Origin: Rotaria sp. Silwood1
Lineage: Eukaryota; Rotifera; Eurotatoria; Philodinida; Philodinidae
Direction: 5' to 3'
Assembly (NCBI GenBank): GCA_905250075.1
Contig: CAJNOP010000396.1
Coordinates: 62,001-126,000, forward strand
Length of the DNA: 64,000 nt
Below the pieces are notes generated by a model. That model was not told where the DNA came from and did no database searches. It was given only the letters and a program-made list of their open reading frames with translations. A program made the position numbers and the translations under genes. Position 1 is the stretch's first letter; each line of letters starts with the position of its first letter. Positions 13,657 through 25,441 of this stretch are shown here, one piece after another.

Positions 13657-13957
13657 CTAAAACTTCTACGAAATGAATCAAAAAAAGTAATTTTTTGTTT
13701 TTTTTTTGTTGTTGACAGCAAAAATATATAACATATAACAAGAAAAAAATGTCGGCAAACAGAATCGTTCGAATATCATTTTTTGTCTCTTTCATTGAGT
13801 CATTCTTCATTGAAGATAAGGAAGAAAAAGTTAACAAATGATCACAGAGTTTTTTTTTTTTGTTTTTATACAAAAAGCAAACAGGATAACAAAAAAAAAT
13901 CAACAAGAGCATATAACGATTCGGACTAGTTGAGAGTAAAAGATTTGTTTAAGACTC

Positions 13958-15623
13958 TCATTCAATGACACATACACCACCAGCTGCTTCAATTTTTGCT
14001 TTCATTCTTTCAGCATCTGCTTTACTTAAATTATCACGTAGAATTTGAGGTATTGATTCAACTAATTTTTTTGCCTAAACAAACCAATCACACAAATGAA
14101 TGTAGATAGAAGATATATATACGTATGAACAAAAAAACAATACTCACTTGAACAAGATTGATATTTTCCACAACGTCTTTTACTTGTTTAATCACAGGTA
14201 CTTTTTTTGTTTCATCAAATTTAATTAAACGTACTTTAAATACGGCTTGAGATGTTGGTCGAACACCTTCGTCTTCTTCTTCTTCTTTTTTCTGTAATAA
14301 ATGCAAAAAAAACAAAACATTCAAGAATAATTGATACATGAGTGAATTGCAATCTCTGTACGATGAAGATTCGAAGACTATTTTTTCATGCTTTATTCTT
14401 GACTTTTTTTCTTTGATATCAAATATATATCGTTCATATCCAAATAGTGATTTGAATAGTCAATAAATCTCTCTGTCAAATGTATTTGACATTGAAACTT
14501 TTTAGATAAACTATGAGAGAAAAGTTTTTGAAAAAACTTTCCTTAAAAAGTTATACGCATTACAAAAAAACAAACAACGCTATAATAAATTTCAAGTTGT
14601 GATACTTATAATTTTTTAGAAAAAAGTCGTAGGAAATGCGGTAGATCCTCATTTCGATCAGAATTTTATGTTCTTCAGAGTGGCGCTCTTAAAAATTAAT
14701 TTTCATACGATTTTCTGAGATTTGAAAACTATTGTGTTTGGTTTTTCAAAAAATCTTTCTCTCATAGTACATCTATGAAATATCGGTATTGAATACATTT
14801 AAGATAGAATTCTTGAAACAGTATTATCGAATATTGTAGACAATAGACACAAAAATCCTATAAAATCATCTATGAATCATTAGGATCAAATTTGGAAAGT
14901 GAATATCTCGAATTTAAAGCATTGAAATTCATTTATTGTAATATTTTCTGAATATTCCCAGAAGAAACGATGGCTATCATCCAGAATAAAGCATTTTTTT
15001 ATGAAAAAAACAGATGACAGAAAAATTCATCTCAAATTACAATATGTTTGTGTCATAATAAATCAACATAACTAGTACAATAAAATGCAATTCACTCATA
15101 GAAAGAATTAGACGTACCGGTGCGGCCGGTGGTGGTAGAACACTGCCTCCTCCCGATGCCACAATCGGCACGTCTTGTATATTGAGTGTTTTCTATAGGA
15201 AAATAGAAAAGAAACAATTAAATTAATTTTCTTTTTTTTTTTAAATTCGAATTATGAAATAAAAATCTCTAGATAAATAAAAATCTTTACTTTTAATAAT
15301 TCATTTAAATCCATGACTTCAACCAACGATAGTTTACTTATTTCATTAACAATTTGATGAATTTTTTCTGAATAAATTTTATTTAATTCAGATACATTTG
15401 TTGTTGTTGTGGAAGAATCTACTGTTTTATCTTGTGGTATTGTTGTCTCAGTTTTTTTGTTATCTTTTTTAGTTTGTGTTGATGATTTTTCAACATTTAT
15501 AGTCGATGTTTCTTTTAATTTTGTTGTAGCAGTTGATTGAATTTGAGTTAAAGATAGAAAACGATTATAAATTAATGAGGGTACAGAATTTTGAATAGAT
15601 CGAAAGACCAAACGAGAACACAT
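13958..15623 (-). CDS. MRPL12: Mitochondrial ribosomal protein L12 (bL12m)
   Basis: Four exons (15291-15623, 15118-15192, 14148-14291, 13958-14074) join in phase to a 222-residue L7/L12 protein. Exon 1 gives a basic, Ser/Thr-rich mitochondrial targeting region, a long low-complexity Thr/Lys linker and the N-terminal dimerisation helices (SKLSLVEVMDLNELLK). Exon 2 is the Gly/Pro-rich hinge. Exons 3-4 are the C-terminal factor-binding domain, with FKVRLIKFDETKKVPVIKQV and the end ERMKAKIEAAGGVCVIE. bL12m forms the mitoribosome stalk that recruits translation factors; in mammals it also binds the mitochondrial RNA polymerase. The linker is longer than in human (198 residues in total). The third intron, about 830 nt, is long for this window. 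The start is divergent from DCUN1D3 with about 470 bp between start codons. Confidence 0.95.
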
Positions 15624-16092
15624 TCTTTTTTTTTCTTTTTTCTTAATTATCAATATTCAAAAAAAAGACGAAAGAAGAAAAAATGTTTAACATAAAATTA
15701 ATTGGTTTATATCATAGGCAATCATACAGATTAACTTTAAGGAAGTACGAGGACAGAATAGAGTTCTAATGGTAGAGTAAAAAACCTTATTGATCGAATA
15801 TTATCCAATAAAAAACAATCTACATGCCGTCCATAAGTCGGCTGATGACGAGGCGTATTCAAAGAAACAAGTAGAAAATCAACAGATACTAAACAAAACA
15901 AATACAATACAAAAGATTTTCTTTTTTTTTCTAAATAGTGTACTTAATTATTTTCTATTTATTTGTAGAATGCCAACGGCATTTCCAAATATTATTGCTG
16001 CTTATTTGTCATTATTGTAAATGTGCTATTTATTTATTTTTTTTTTAAATTGGAAATTTCTTTTCTTATTTCTAGTTGTCGTTTTGTTGTCC
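15624..16092. promoter_or_regulatory. Probable shared promoter between MRPL12 and DCUN1D3
   Basis: The two genes start in opposite directions and this 470-bp interval is all that separates their start codons, so it must hold both promoters or one bidirectional promoter. It also carries the DCUN1D3 5' untranslated exon and acceptor. A 16-codon upstream frame (MPTAFPNIIAAYLSLL, from 15971) lies before an intron-like GTAAAT...TTTCTAG and is out of frame with the main protein. Confidence 0.4.
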
Positions 16093-17046
16093 ATGGGCCA
16101 GTGTATTGAAAAAACTCGTTCAGACAGAAGATTGATGTCACATAATAATAACAATAATAATAATAATAATAATCATCTATCAGTTTCAACAAAACACGTT
16201 AAAAAAAAAGCTAAACAAGACGCATCTGAACAACAATCAAATCAATATCGTCATTCATATAGACAAATGAATACAACAACTACAACATTAGAACCTCGTC
16301 GTGATTTACCATTACATAAAATTCCTGAACTCCTTGCTAAAATAACTGGAACATTATCATCTACTCTTTCATCATCATCATCAGATTCAAAACAGTCATC
16401 ATCATCAACATCTTCATCTTCTAATTCAAATTCAAATGATCGTCGTTTACAATTATTTAAACATTATTCTGATGATGAACAAATCATGTCTGTTGATGGT
16501 ATACTTCGTCTTTGTAATGATTTATCTATTGAACCTGATTGTTATGAAGTACTTTTATTTTGTTTTGTATGTCGTGCTAAACAAATGTATTCATTAACAA
16601 AAGATGAATTTATTCTTGGTCTTAAAACACTTGGAAATCATATTGATAATTTATCAGATCTACGAACATCATTGTTTAATTATGATATATTACCATATGA
16701 AAGTGAATTTTATAGTTGGACGTATCATTATGGTTTAATTGATGGACAGCGTTGTGTAACAACGCAAAATGCCATTAGTTTATGGCGTTTATTTTATTCA
16801 AAAGCAATAAAAAAACCTCAAATACTTGAACAATGGTTAAATTATTTAGAACAAGATATAAATAATGAAATACCAAAAACTATAACATGTGATACATGGA
16901 CAATATTTCCACAATTCGCTAAATTTATTGAATTAAATGGTTATAAAGCATACGATGATAATGAAGCATGGCCATGTCTATTTGATGGATTTGTTGAATA
17001 TCAATTAGAACAACAAAAGGCAATATCATCAACATCGATTGATTAA
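16093..17046 (+). CDS. DCUN1D3: DCN1-like protein 3, cullin neddylation co-E3
   Basis: This 317-residue protein starts MGQCIEK, the N-myristoylation (G2) and palmitoylation (C4) signal typical of vertebrate DCUN1D3 (MGQC). That decides both the start codon and the subfamily. Residues about 15-130 are low-complexity (Asn run, Ser runs). The PONY domain follows: QIMSVDGILRLCNDLSIEPD, SLTKDEFILGLKTLG, and the cullin-binding end ITCDTWTIFPQFAKF...EAWPCLFDGFVEY. Family members bind UBC12 and cullins to promote NEDD8 transfer; D3 acts at the plasma membrane through its lipid anchor. A pyrimidine tract ending TTTCTAG lies 17 bp before the ATG, so the coding region is a single exon after a 5' acceptor. 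Transcription is divergent from MRPL12. Confidence 0.93.
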   Translation: MGQCIEKTRSDRRLMSHNNNNNNNNNNHLSVSTKHVKKKAKQDASEQQSNQYRHSYRQMNTTTTTLEPRRDLPLHKIPELLAKITGTLSSTLSSSSSDSKQSSSSTSSSSNSNSNDRRLQLFKHYSDDEQIMSVDGILRLCNDLSIEPDCYEVLLFCFVCRAKQMYSLTKDEFILGLKTLGNHIDNLSDLRTSLFNYDILPYESEFYSWTYHYGLIDGQRCVTTQNAISLWRLFYSKAIKKPQILEQWLNYLEQDINNEIPKTITCDTWTIFPQFAKFIELNGYKAYDDNEAWPCLFDGFVEYQLEQQKAISSTSID

Positions 17047-18213
17047 TATTATTTTACAGTGATCAATTTTTCTTTTTGCAAATATCTTTTTCTTTTCTTT
17101 TATCTTTTGAAAATAAATATTAAAAAACCAGAACAATTTTTGTTGTCTTTTATTTGTTTGAAATGTCATATTGATTTTTTGACTTTGACAAAGATAAAAA
17201 AAGAACTAAACTATCAAGATCAGTATCTTTTCTTTTTCTGGAGATTTGTTTTTTTTTTTCTATTCGATTTGTAAAATATTCCCTGATCTTTTTATATGAT
17301 AATCCGATGAAACGCTTGTGATATGAAATTTTATTCGTATGTTGATCTCCGAAGATACTCGAAAAACTCTCCATCAAAACGAACACTTCCCCTTTAAGGC
17401 ACTGAATTTGTTAGCAAACCCGACATCATTAGATCAGTATAATAGTTACATATCAAATTTAAACCCTTTCATATAGTTTTTTTTTTTTTTGAAAGCTAGA
17501 ACTCATTTTTAGTCTCATTGAAACTAAGAATTGTGTTCCCAGGTGAAGGAACATTCCATTGTGAAACATCAATATCACAAGAAAAAAGTCTCCTTAGGGT
17601 TTTTTTTTACAATAAAAAAAAGCATTTATCAATGTTGTCGATTTAATTAGGGAAATAATTGATTGTTTCGTAGTATTTTGCAGATGAAAATATTCTCGGG
17701 AACAAAATAATAGTTTTTTGATCAATACTCTTGATAATATGGATTCTATATGAGCCGATAGTCAATATATTTTGAGGAATCGTTTCAGTTTAAATCTTAA
17801 ATCAAATAAGACTAAATCCATCTATTCAAGTCTAGATGTGAAGAAATATATTTTTAGTTTTATATAATCAAACTTTGAATGCATCTCCTTGACCTTGTAT
17901 TATTTTTTTTCGATCATTCTTCTATATGATAAAAATCATTTTTTTTTCTCTAATAGTTTGACAGTGTGAAATCGATTGGTAGCCTCTTGGTTGTAATGAG
18001 TCATCCAGGTTGATATTAGTTTTGAAAAAAAACATCAACAATTATTTAAATGGATTTGTATTGATTTTTTTCTTTTTCTCTGTGTCTATGCGCATAATAA
18101 ATCATTAGTTCATTGACAATGACTCATATTTTCACTTCCACTTTTTTTTTTCTCGTTCTAGATGTAATGTTCTTTTATTTAACTATTCAATCATTCAGAT
18201 AGTGTGAGAAAAG
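17047..18213. other. DCUN1D3 3' region and MAP2K4 upstream region
   Basis: No coding pattern apart from shadows. The stretch holds the DCUN1D3 3' untranslated region and the MAP2K4 promoter and untranslated first exon. A donor AGA|GTAAGT at 18214/18215 marks the end of that exon. Confidence 0.5.
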
Positions 18214-20466
18214 AGTAAGTTACTTGAAAATAGTATGAAAATCAGAATACAAATTGAATTTATTATATTGTAATCTAGTGAGCAAGCCACCCTCTAAATT
18301 AACTTTAAAACCATTGGATTTTCAACAACCACCAAAAAATACTACAGAAAAACCACCTTCCGATTCGACAGATGTTAATCGTATACCGTAAGTAATTTTT
18401 TGTCTTTCACTATTTAAAATTCATTCGATTAATAATTTTATTTCTATAGAAAAAATATAATCGATAAAAATTCGATTATCTCATATGTGTCATAATGAAT
18501 CGTAAATGATTCATGTATACATAACAAAAAACAAAAATAGATATAATAACTGAGAATATCATACGAATTATCATTTTGATTATAAGAGATAACTTCAAAG
18601 TAGTTATTTTACAAGAATTGTTACAATTAAACAAAAGTTCACATTCATAAGATCTTTTTCGATCTATCTAGATTATAGAAGATGTCGAATTGCTTATTAA
18701 AAAAAACAAAAACTTTTTCTCTGTCGTATCGATGTTTTTGCAGAAAATACAGCCATTTTAATATCTCAATGTGAAAATGTTCAAGATCATATTATTTTAC
18801 TCGAAACTCGTTTGTGAATGAGAAAATGATTGATCAATTGAAAACATTTCCTCGTAAGAGATAGAAAGAAAATATTAAAAATAACATTATGACAGTAGAC
18901 TTTTAAAATTCAAAATAAACAATCTGCTATTCTTTATTCAAGGTGTTAAGATTTTTTAATTAAACATTCATGGTGATAATGAACAATTATATTTCGACTT
19001 AATTTTTATTTTTCCAAGTGACTCATCAAGAAATATAGATTTTAAATATTTGCTTTTATTTAATAGTAGTCGACCAACTTCATCAACATCGAACCATCGT
19101 GATCTTAGTACTGGCCAACTTCATTTGTCTGATACAAAAGTTTGTTTGTTTTTTTTTTTAAATTTATAGGTTTTTATTTTTTTATATTTGTTAAGGTCTA
19201 TAAATTTACAGCCAATGATTTAATTGATCGTGGTGTTATTGGAGAAGGTAATTTTGGAATTGTATGTAAAATGGAACATGCAAAAAGTGGAATGATAATG
19301 GCAGTAAAAGTAAATCATATTGAAATCATCTATATTTTGAATGAAAATTTCTATTTTGTTTGTCTATATTTTTTAGCGAATTCGTTCAACTGTTGATGAA
19401 CGATGTCAAAAACAAATGCTCAATGAATTAGATATTGTCATGCGTGAAAATACTTGTCCACATATTGTTAAATTTTATGGCGCTCTCTTCAAAGAAGGAG
19501 ATTGTTGGATTTGTATGGAATTAATGGATACATCACTTGATCGTTTTTATAAATATGTTTATCATAAACTTAATCAGTGTATACCTGAAAGTGTTCTTGC
19601 TTATATAACTCTTGCTGTATGATTATCTCATAAGAGTATTTAAATTAATTCTTCTTTTTTTTTTTTTTTGTTGAATTGTTTTCTAGGCTTTAGAAGCGCT
19701 TGATTATATAAAATCTCGTTGGCAAATTATTCATCGAGATGTAAAACCATCAAATATATTAGTTTCTCGAACGACTATTAAACTTTGTGATTTTGGTATA
19801 AGTGGTCAGTTAATTGATTCAATTGCTAAAACACGTGATGCTGGTTGTCGACCATATTTACCAGTAACATTCGTTTGATTTCTTTTATTTAAATCTATTC
19901 TTATATATTTAGCCTGAACGAATCGATCCATTACGAGCTACACGTGATGGTTATGATGTTCGATCCGATGTTTGGTCACTTGGCATTACTATTGTAAATA
20001 TTTTTCTTTTCAAAGAAAATTATACTAAACATAAAATTTATAAATATGTATATTATAGTATGAAATTGCCACAGGATATTTTCCATTTCGAGAATGGACA
20101 TCTGTATTTGATCAATTACAACAAATTGTAGAAGGTCCTCCCTTACGACTTAATGTTGATCGTCTTTCAAATAATTGCAAAGATTTTGTAAATACATGGT
20201 AATAGAAATATCTTCTTACTTTTAAAAAAAAAAAAACTTTATCTAATTTTAACAAATTTAGTTTGAATAAAGATGAAAATCAAAGACCAAAATATAAAAA
20301 ATTATTAGAACATGCATTTGTACGAAAAGCAGCAACGCCACAACAAACTGAAAATATAGCGGCTTATTTTTCTGAGATAATTGATGGACTCGCAGAAAAT
20401 ACGGATACATTTGAACTTTATTATTATTTACCGTCTGATTCTTCAGCAACATCAAATCCTCGGTGA
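18214..20466 (+). CDS. MAP2K4: MAP kinase kinase 4 (JNK/p38 activator)
   Basis: Exons 18214 (one base), 18279-18387, 19067-19139, 19196-19309, 19377-19616, 19687-19863, 19913-19993, 20059-20198 and 20262-20466 join in phase to 379 residues. Kinase landmarks are the glycine loop GEGNFGIV, the lysine in MAVK, the catalytic loop [18 protein letters not shown], and the activation segment [13 protein letters not shown] with both MKK4 phospho-sites (Ser and Thr). Then PERIDP and [12 protein letters not shown], and an MKK4-type C-terminus ending near [13 protein letters not shown]4 phosphorylates JNK and p38 in stress signalling. The N-terminus [13 protein letters not shown] is basic, like the MAPK docking site of the family. 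The start codon appears to be split by an intron: A at 18214, TG at 18279-18280. The usual APE motif reads PPE. Confidence 0.95.
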
Positions 20467-23400
20467 CTAACTTGTGCTATTGAATGAATTTCATTTTTTC
20501 TTGATTATTTATTTATATTTCAAAGTAGACATAAGGTCAAAAAAAAACAAAAAACTTTATTTGTATCGTCCTTTTTCTTTTCTTCTGTATTTTTTTGATC
20601 AAGGAAGTTTTTCCTTGTAGGATTCTTTATTCTCGCTTATTTCATATTGATGTTGTCAATCGATGGTTGTTGTTATTTCCATTCTTTGATAGAACAATTC
20701 TTCTTTTTCTTTTTCTGCGATATTCTGTTTGTTGTGTCTGTATAAAGGTAATGTTTGATGAATATCTATTGCAAAAACAAAGAACAAAAACAGACAAAAA
20801 AAGTGTCATTCCACAATTAATTAGTAAAAATTTGAATGAATATTTATGATTATTTTTCTTTATTGCATGAAGTTTTCGTAGAGAACTTACAGATCTATTT
20901 AAAATGATAGTGTTTGAAATACTCTTATTTGCATAATAAAATGAAGAAATATAGTACTTTACAATGATGGATAAACTTTTTTATACAATTTTCAAATCAA
21001 ATTATTTTTTCTTAAACAGTTAGACGAACTATATCAAATGACTTCGAATATATTTGAATGAAAAGAGAAATTTAATGATTATGATATGTAGAGTTCTTAA
21101 TCTTAATATCGTTTCTTTTTAATGTCTGATAAAATGTCTATCAATTAAACACGCTTTAAGATATAGTTTACTAAGTAGATTTTAAATTTAATTGAATTTT
21201 TATTTTGAAATAGTGTCATATAGTAATGGAATTCCAAAACGCAACGAAAATGATTCTATTGTTTTTTTATTTAGAAAGTCTCTGCATTGAACATTTTTGT
21301 CTGACTATCGATATTACAATATGTACTACTATTCAAGGTTAACTGAGTTCAATTGAAGAAGGTTAATTGAATGAGATATATCAGTGTGATTATACTTCAG
21401 ATTGTGAAATTTGAAGAAATGCCATTAACATCATAAGTTTTGGCGTTGCGTGATCATAGTAACTGATCAAAGAAAGTCAACTGTATCAATATGATTATGT
21501 GCATAGAACTTCTTGATAAGAGAACTTGCGTCGTATTAGTTCTGATTAAATATTCTTTTTGGTGTCATTAGTATTTTCAGATAACTTCATAGTTCACTAT
21601 TTGAAATAGAATACTTAGATAGGAGTTGAATACAGATGAATGTAAAAAAGAAAAACAAGACACTTTACTACATTGAAACAGTTAAAAATGGAACTAATTA
21701 TATATGCTTTGATACTTTTGATAAATTATGAAATCTGTAACGTAAAAAAATGAGCGAAGAAGAAATAGTGCTTTGTGAATTGCTATACATCAAAACAAAT
21801 GAAGAAAAAAAAAAGGCAAACTAAAGATATATTATGTACGAATTTTTAAATGTTGCATCAGTATAATAATGAGTATTGTGTTGTAGTTTACAATTTCTTG
21901 AAGTAATGACAAATGGTTCTCATCAATATCAAAACAAAATAATCTGACATTTATGATCGATAATTTAAGAATGTCTTCGTATTAATTCGATAGAATTGTT
22001 TTTCTTACTGATTATTTTATTCTTTGAAAACACATAAAAATCATAACAAAATGTAAATTATTCGATGTGACTACGCAACAATAAAAAGCCAGTAAAACAT
22101 GAAAACTGACTTTTATCTTTGAGATGTGTGAGCAATCCTTTTCAACAAACATTAAGTTTCAATTCTATGAAACTTATACCATTCGATAGAGCGCTACGGA
22201 GCTACACCTAGCTTAATGAATGGGGAGAATGTTTTTTAGAAAAATTCGAATCAACTACTAACTCTTGATTTAAATGAATAAATTTAATAAATTCTTACTG
22301 TTAGAATAATTCGTCAGTGTTTGAATGTGGGATGTAGGTTTGGATATGAGTGCAGATCTTGTATTACTCATCCAGACATCCTAACTCACGTACTCACACT
22401 CACACGTCTACTCTCAGTCAACCATGCTCATACACACATCCATTCACACACGTATCCTTCTTTGTCTTGGGATGCGCTCATTGCAGAAATCGGACCATAG
22501 GCGTGCGTTAATCATCTAAAATGAAAACTGAATTTTACAAGGCTTCGATTTTATTATTCTTTAATTTTTAACGCATCATTAAGGATTGTTTCTCTGACTA
22601 GTTCTTTATGTTACCATTCTTCTGTTTTCTTACTTGTGGCGCTTGTTGCTTTAGGACATTGGTGAATAGTCGTATCTATTTTCAACAAGTAACAATATAT
22701 ATAAAACATGCCATTCGTAACATTGACAAAACTATGGTCAATCTAATCAGTAAGTTTAATATGTTCATCTTTACATGTTGTACTTACTGGATCCTTACTG
22801 AACTTGCTACCTGATTTCGGATGATACTATAGCAGATATGATCTATAGATAATAGCGTCCCAAACAAAATTATTTTCCATTGATACACCCTAAGAGAATT
22901 CGAAATATAAACTGACAATTTGGTAAAATAGTGGACAAATATTAATAAAACGAGTAATTAAACAGATGTTTAATCGTTTACTGTGAGATATTATTCTTCT
23001 TCATATTATAAACAGATATATTTGATAATCTTTTTCTCATCTTATATGAATAAAGTAAATCTACAATTTAGTTAAGTTCTTGTTAATATACAATAAAAAC
23101 GATTGTCTGTACAACTTTGTCGGATTCAATATATGATCTTTCGAACACTTATAATAGTAATTTCAAAAGGATAGAAAACGACGAAAATATTCGTTTATTA
23201 CAAGACGGACATTATTTTAGTAGAGAAAAATGCGGAGAAAGCATAATATTTGAGATCAAAACAAGCGGAAATGATAAAATTCACCATAAAGATGTCATGA
23301 TGGCGCGATGCACAGCAGGGTTATTACAATCAAGGTTTTTGCTTCAGTTTCTTGATTTTTTTATATGCACGCTGTGACCTATATTCATCATGAACTATAA

Positions 23401-24498
23401 AACTTACTGCGACTTTATGTAAGTATTTTTAGAAACTAAATCAAGTAAAATTTAATGATGACTATCCTCTTACTTCTCTTCTAAATATAGTTTCTACTAG
23501 CTCTAGATGAATCAATATTTCTCGGTTATAATGATAAAATAACCAAACTTGATTTTGAGAATTTTATTCATATCTGACCAAAAACCGTTTTCACCGATAG
23601 CCAATGATCATAGATATGAAGCAAATATATGATTTGAATCTTTAATAATTAACCATAATCATACAGTATGTTTTATGCATTCGATTCTTTTAGTTAAGTA
23701 AGTTCAAATAATATTACAAAACTAAAGTGTTCGAATATTGACAACTATCATTAGAATAAAACCACATAAGAAAACTCTGTCAAAGCCAATACGATTACTT
23801 ACGTTGAATTTTATACAGATATCGTTATGAGTCAGTTTCAATTATTTTTGCACTATTCTCGATGAAGTATATGTGTATGTGAATAAAGAAACATTCGAAA
23901 GATATTCTTGTAAACAAAATCTATCATTCTTCTATTAGATAGAGAAAACACGATTTTCATTCTCATAGTTCACTTATATTTTCTATTTTCTCGCTCATTA
24001 AATCTACTGATATTGCACAGCACGTCCTGATTCTATCTATATATTTATGAGATATGGCATTGAGGTCAGTTCCTGTTTTATGTTAAATCGCATCTTGATT
24101 TTGCTTTACACCGGAATCAGTTTCGTATTTTCCTTATCCATTAACCATCAAAAAGCATCTCATAATAAACTATGATATACTCCATGACTATGAATAATTT
24201 TCTATGTAATAGTTATGCCATTCAACTTCTTGTATAATCTGAGATATTTTTAAATTTGAAATTAATATACTTGTTTATTTGATATTCCTACAAGGATAAT
24301 AGAACTAATGAGTTACTAATATGTTGTAGTTATTATTAATTTTCTTTTCTATTCTTTATTTTCATATTTTTTCTATTCTGAACTTGGAATAAAATGAAAA
24401 TTAATTTCTGCTTGTTTAATATTACTATTGAACACATTTTTAGTCGGTTCAAGAAATTCAATAAAATTGGTAATTTTTATTTTATTCTTAGATTTAAA
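20467..24498. other. Intergenic; one CA-rich patch and one stray open frame
   Basis: No gene pattern is visible. Around 22371-22450 is a C+A-rich patch (repeated CACTCACAC and CACACACATCC words) that stands out from the A+T-rich surroundings. An 86-codon plus-strand frame at 23117-23377 contains NENIRLLQDGHYF-like text and ends HHKDVMMARCTAGLLQ. Its composition is protein-like, but I recognise no family and found no flanking exons. Confidence 0.4.
23117..23377 (+). pseudogene. Unrecognised protein-like open frame, perhaps a gene relic
   Basis: The translation has a balanced composition (for example FSREKCGESIIFEIKTSG and HHKDVMMARCTAGLLQ) unlike the Phe/Leu/Ile-rich noise elsewhere. It lacks a convincing start and its last 17 residues turn into noise, so it is probably a fragment of a decayed gene. 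No family can be named. Confidence 0.2.
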
Positions 24499-25441
24499 AT
24501 GTTCATAACAGCAGATGAAAAACAAGATCATGAAATCGACAGTATCAATTTTAAAAGAAAATGGCAAAGAAGTAATATCAATCTTTTACAAACACATTTT
24601 TGAAGCTCATTCAGAATTATTAAATTTATTTAATCAAAAAACCGGTATACAATCATTAGCTTTAGCAAATATAATTTATTTTGCTGCTGAAAATATTGAT
24701 CAATTGAAAGCACTTATGCCTCAAATATACACTATTGCACATAAGCATCGTGCTCTCACTGTTCAACCAGAACATTATTCAATAGTTGGCAAATACATAC
24801 TTCAAGCTATTTCAGAATTCCTAGATCATAAAGTAACATCAGACATTTTAGATGCATGGTCAGCTGCTTACACAGTTATTGCTAACATTTTTATCGATAC
24901 AGAAAAGAAATTATACGATGGTAAAACATACTGTGTTGGTATTAAACAATTGTGAATCAAAAGATATTTTTACTAATGAACTTATTGAGAATTATAATGA
25001 AGGTGATATAATCTTAGCAAGCTTACCAGCAGGTGCATTTGCTGTTGTCCATGATGCTAAACATCATTTATGTATTGTTGGTGGGATTGGTATTACTGTT
25101 TTATCAGCAATGATTGAAGGTTTATATAAACAAGATAAATCACAATCTGTAACATTGGTTCATTGTGTACCAGGAAGAAATTATGCTGCTTATATTGATC
25201 GAATGAGAATTTGTGTTCCAGAAAAACAATATCACATTTATTTTACCAAAGTAGAAATGTTTTAAAAGATCTTATTAAGAAAGTTGTGACTACTGAAACA
25301 TATGTATACTTATGAATACAGTTGAAGATCATTTAGAAGCATGTCATTCTTCATCATCACATATTCATATGAATACATTTCAATCATTATTTAGTATAAT
25401 TAAAAACGCAGTCAAGAATCAAACGACAATCAAATCTTTAT
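24499..25441 (+). pseudogene. Decayed flavohemoglobin copy; globin half still open
   Basis: Clearly a paralogue of the intact gene at 29487-30656, in the same orientation and with the same acceptor-ATG arrangement (TTCTTAG at 24485-24491, ATG at 24499). Damage seen: a frameshift within the first 22 codons; a small in-frame loss in the heme distal region; a deletion of about 200 bp that removes the domain linker and the FAD-binding RxYS region; a further frameshift near 24950; and loss of the CGS nucleotide-binding turn near 25300. Even so, an ATG at 24515 opens a 146-codon frame (to 24955) covering the globin domain. It retains the distal Tyr (FYKHIF), the Gln and the proximal His (IAHKHRA). 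The reductase half is open from about 24958 to 25263 in another frame. It is a pseudogene as a flavohemoglobin, but a single-domain globin product cannot be excluded. Confidence 0.88.

Noticed and set aside
15971..16020. MPTAFPNIIAAYLSLL as the DCUN1D3 N-terminus
   Set aside because: Joining it across the intron gives the wrong phase; MGQC at 16093 matches the known DCUN1D3 start.
22200..22240. tRNA-like GC-rich word (GAGCGCTACGGAGC)
   Set aside because: No cloverleaf or T-loop consensus can be drawn around it. I found no tRNA or rRNA gene anywhere in the window.
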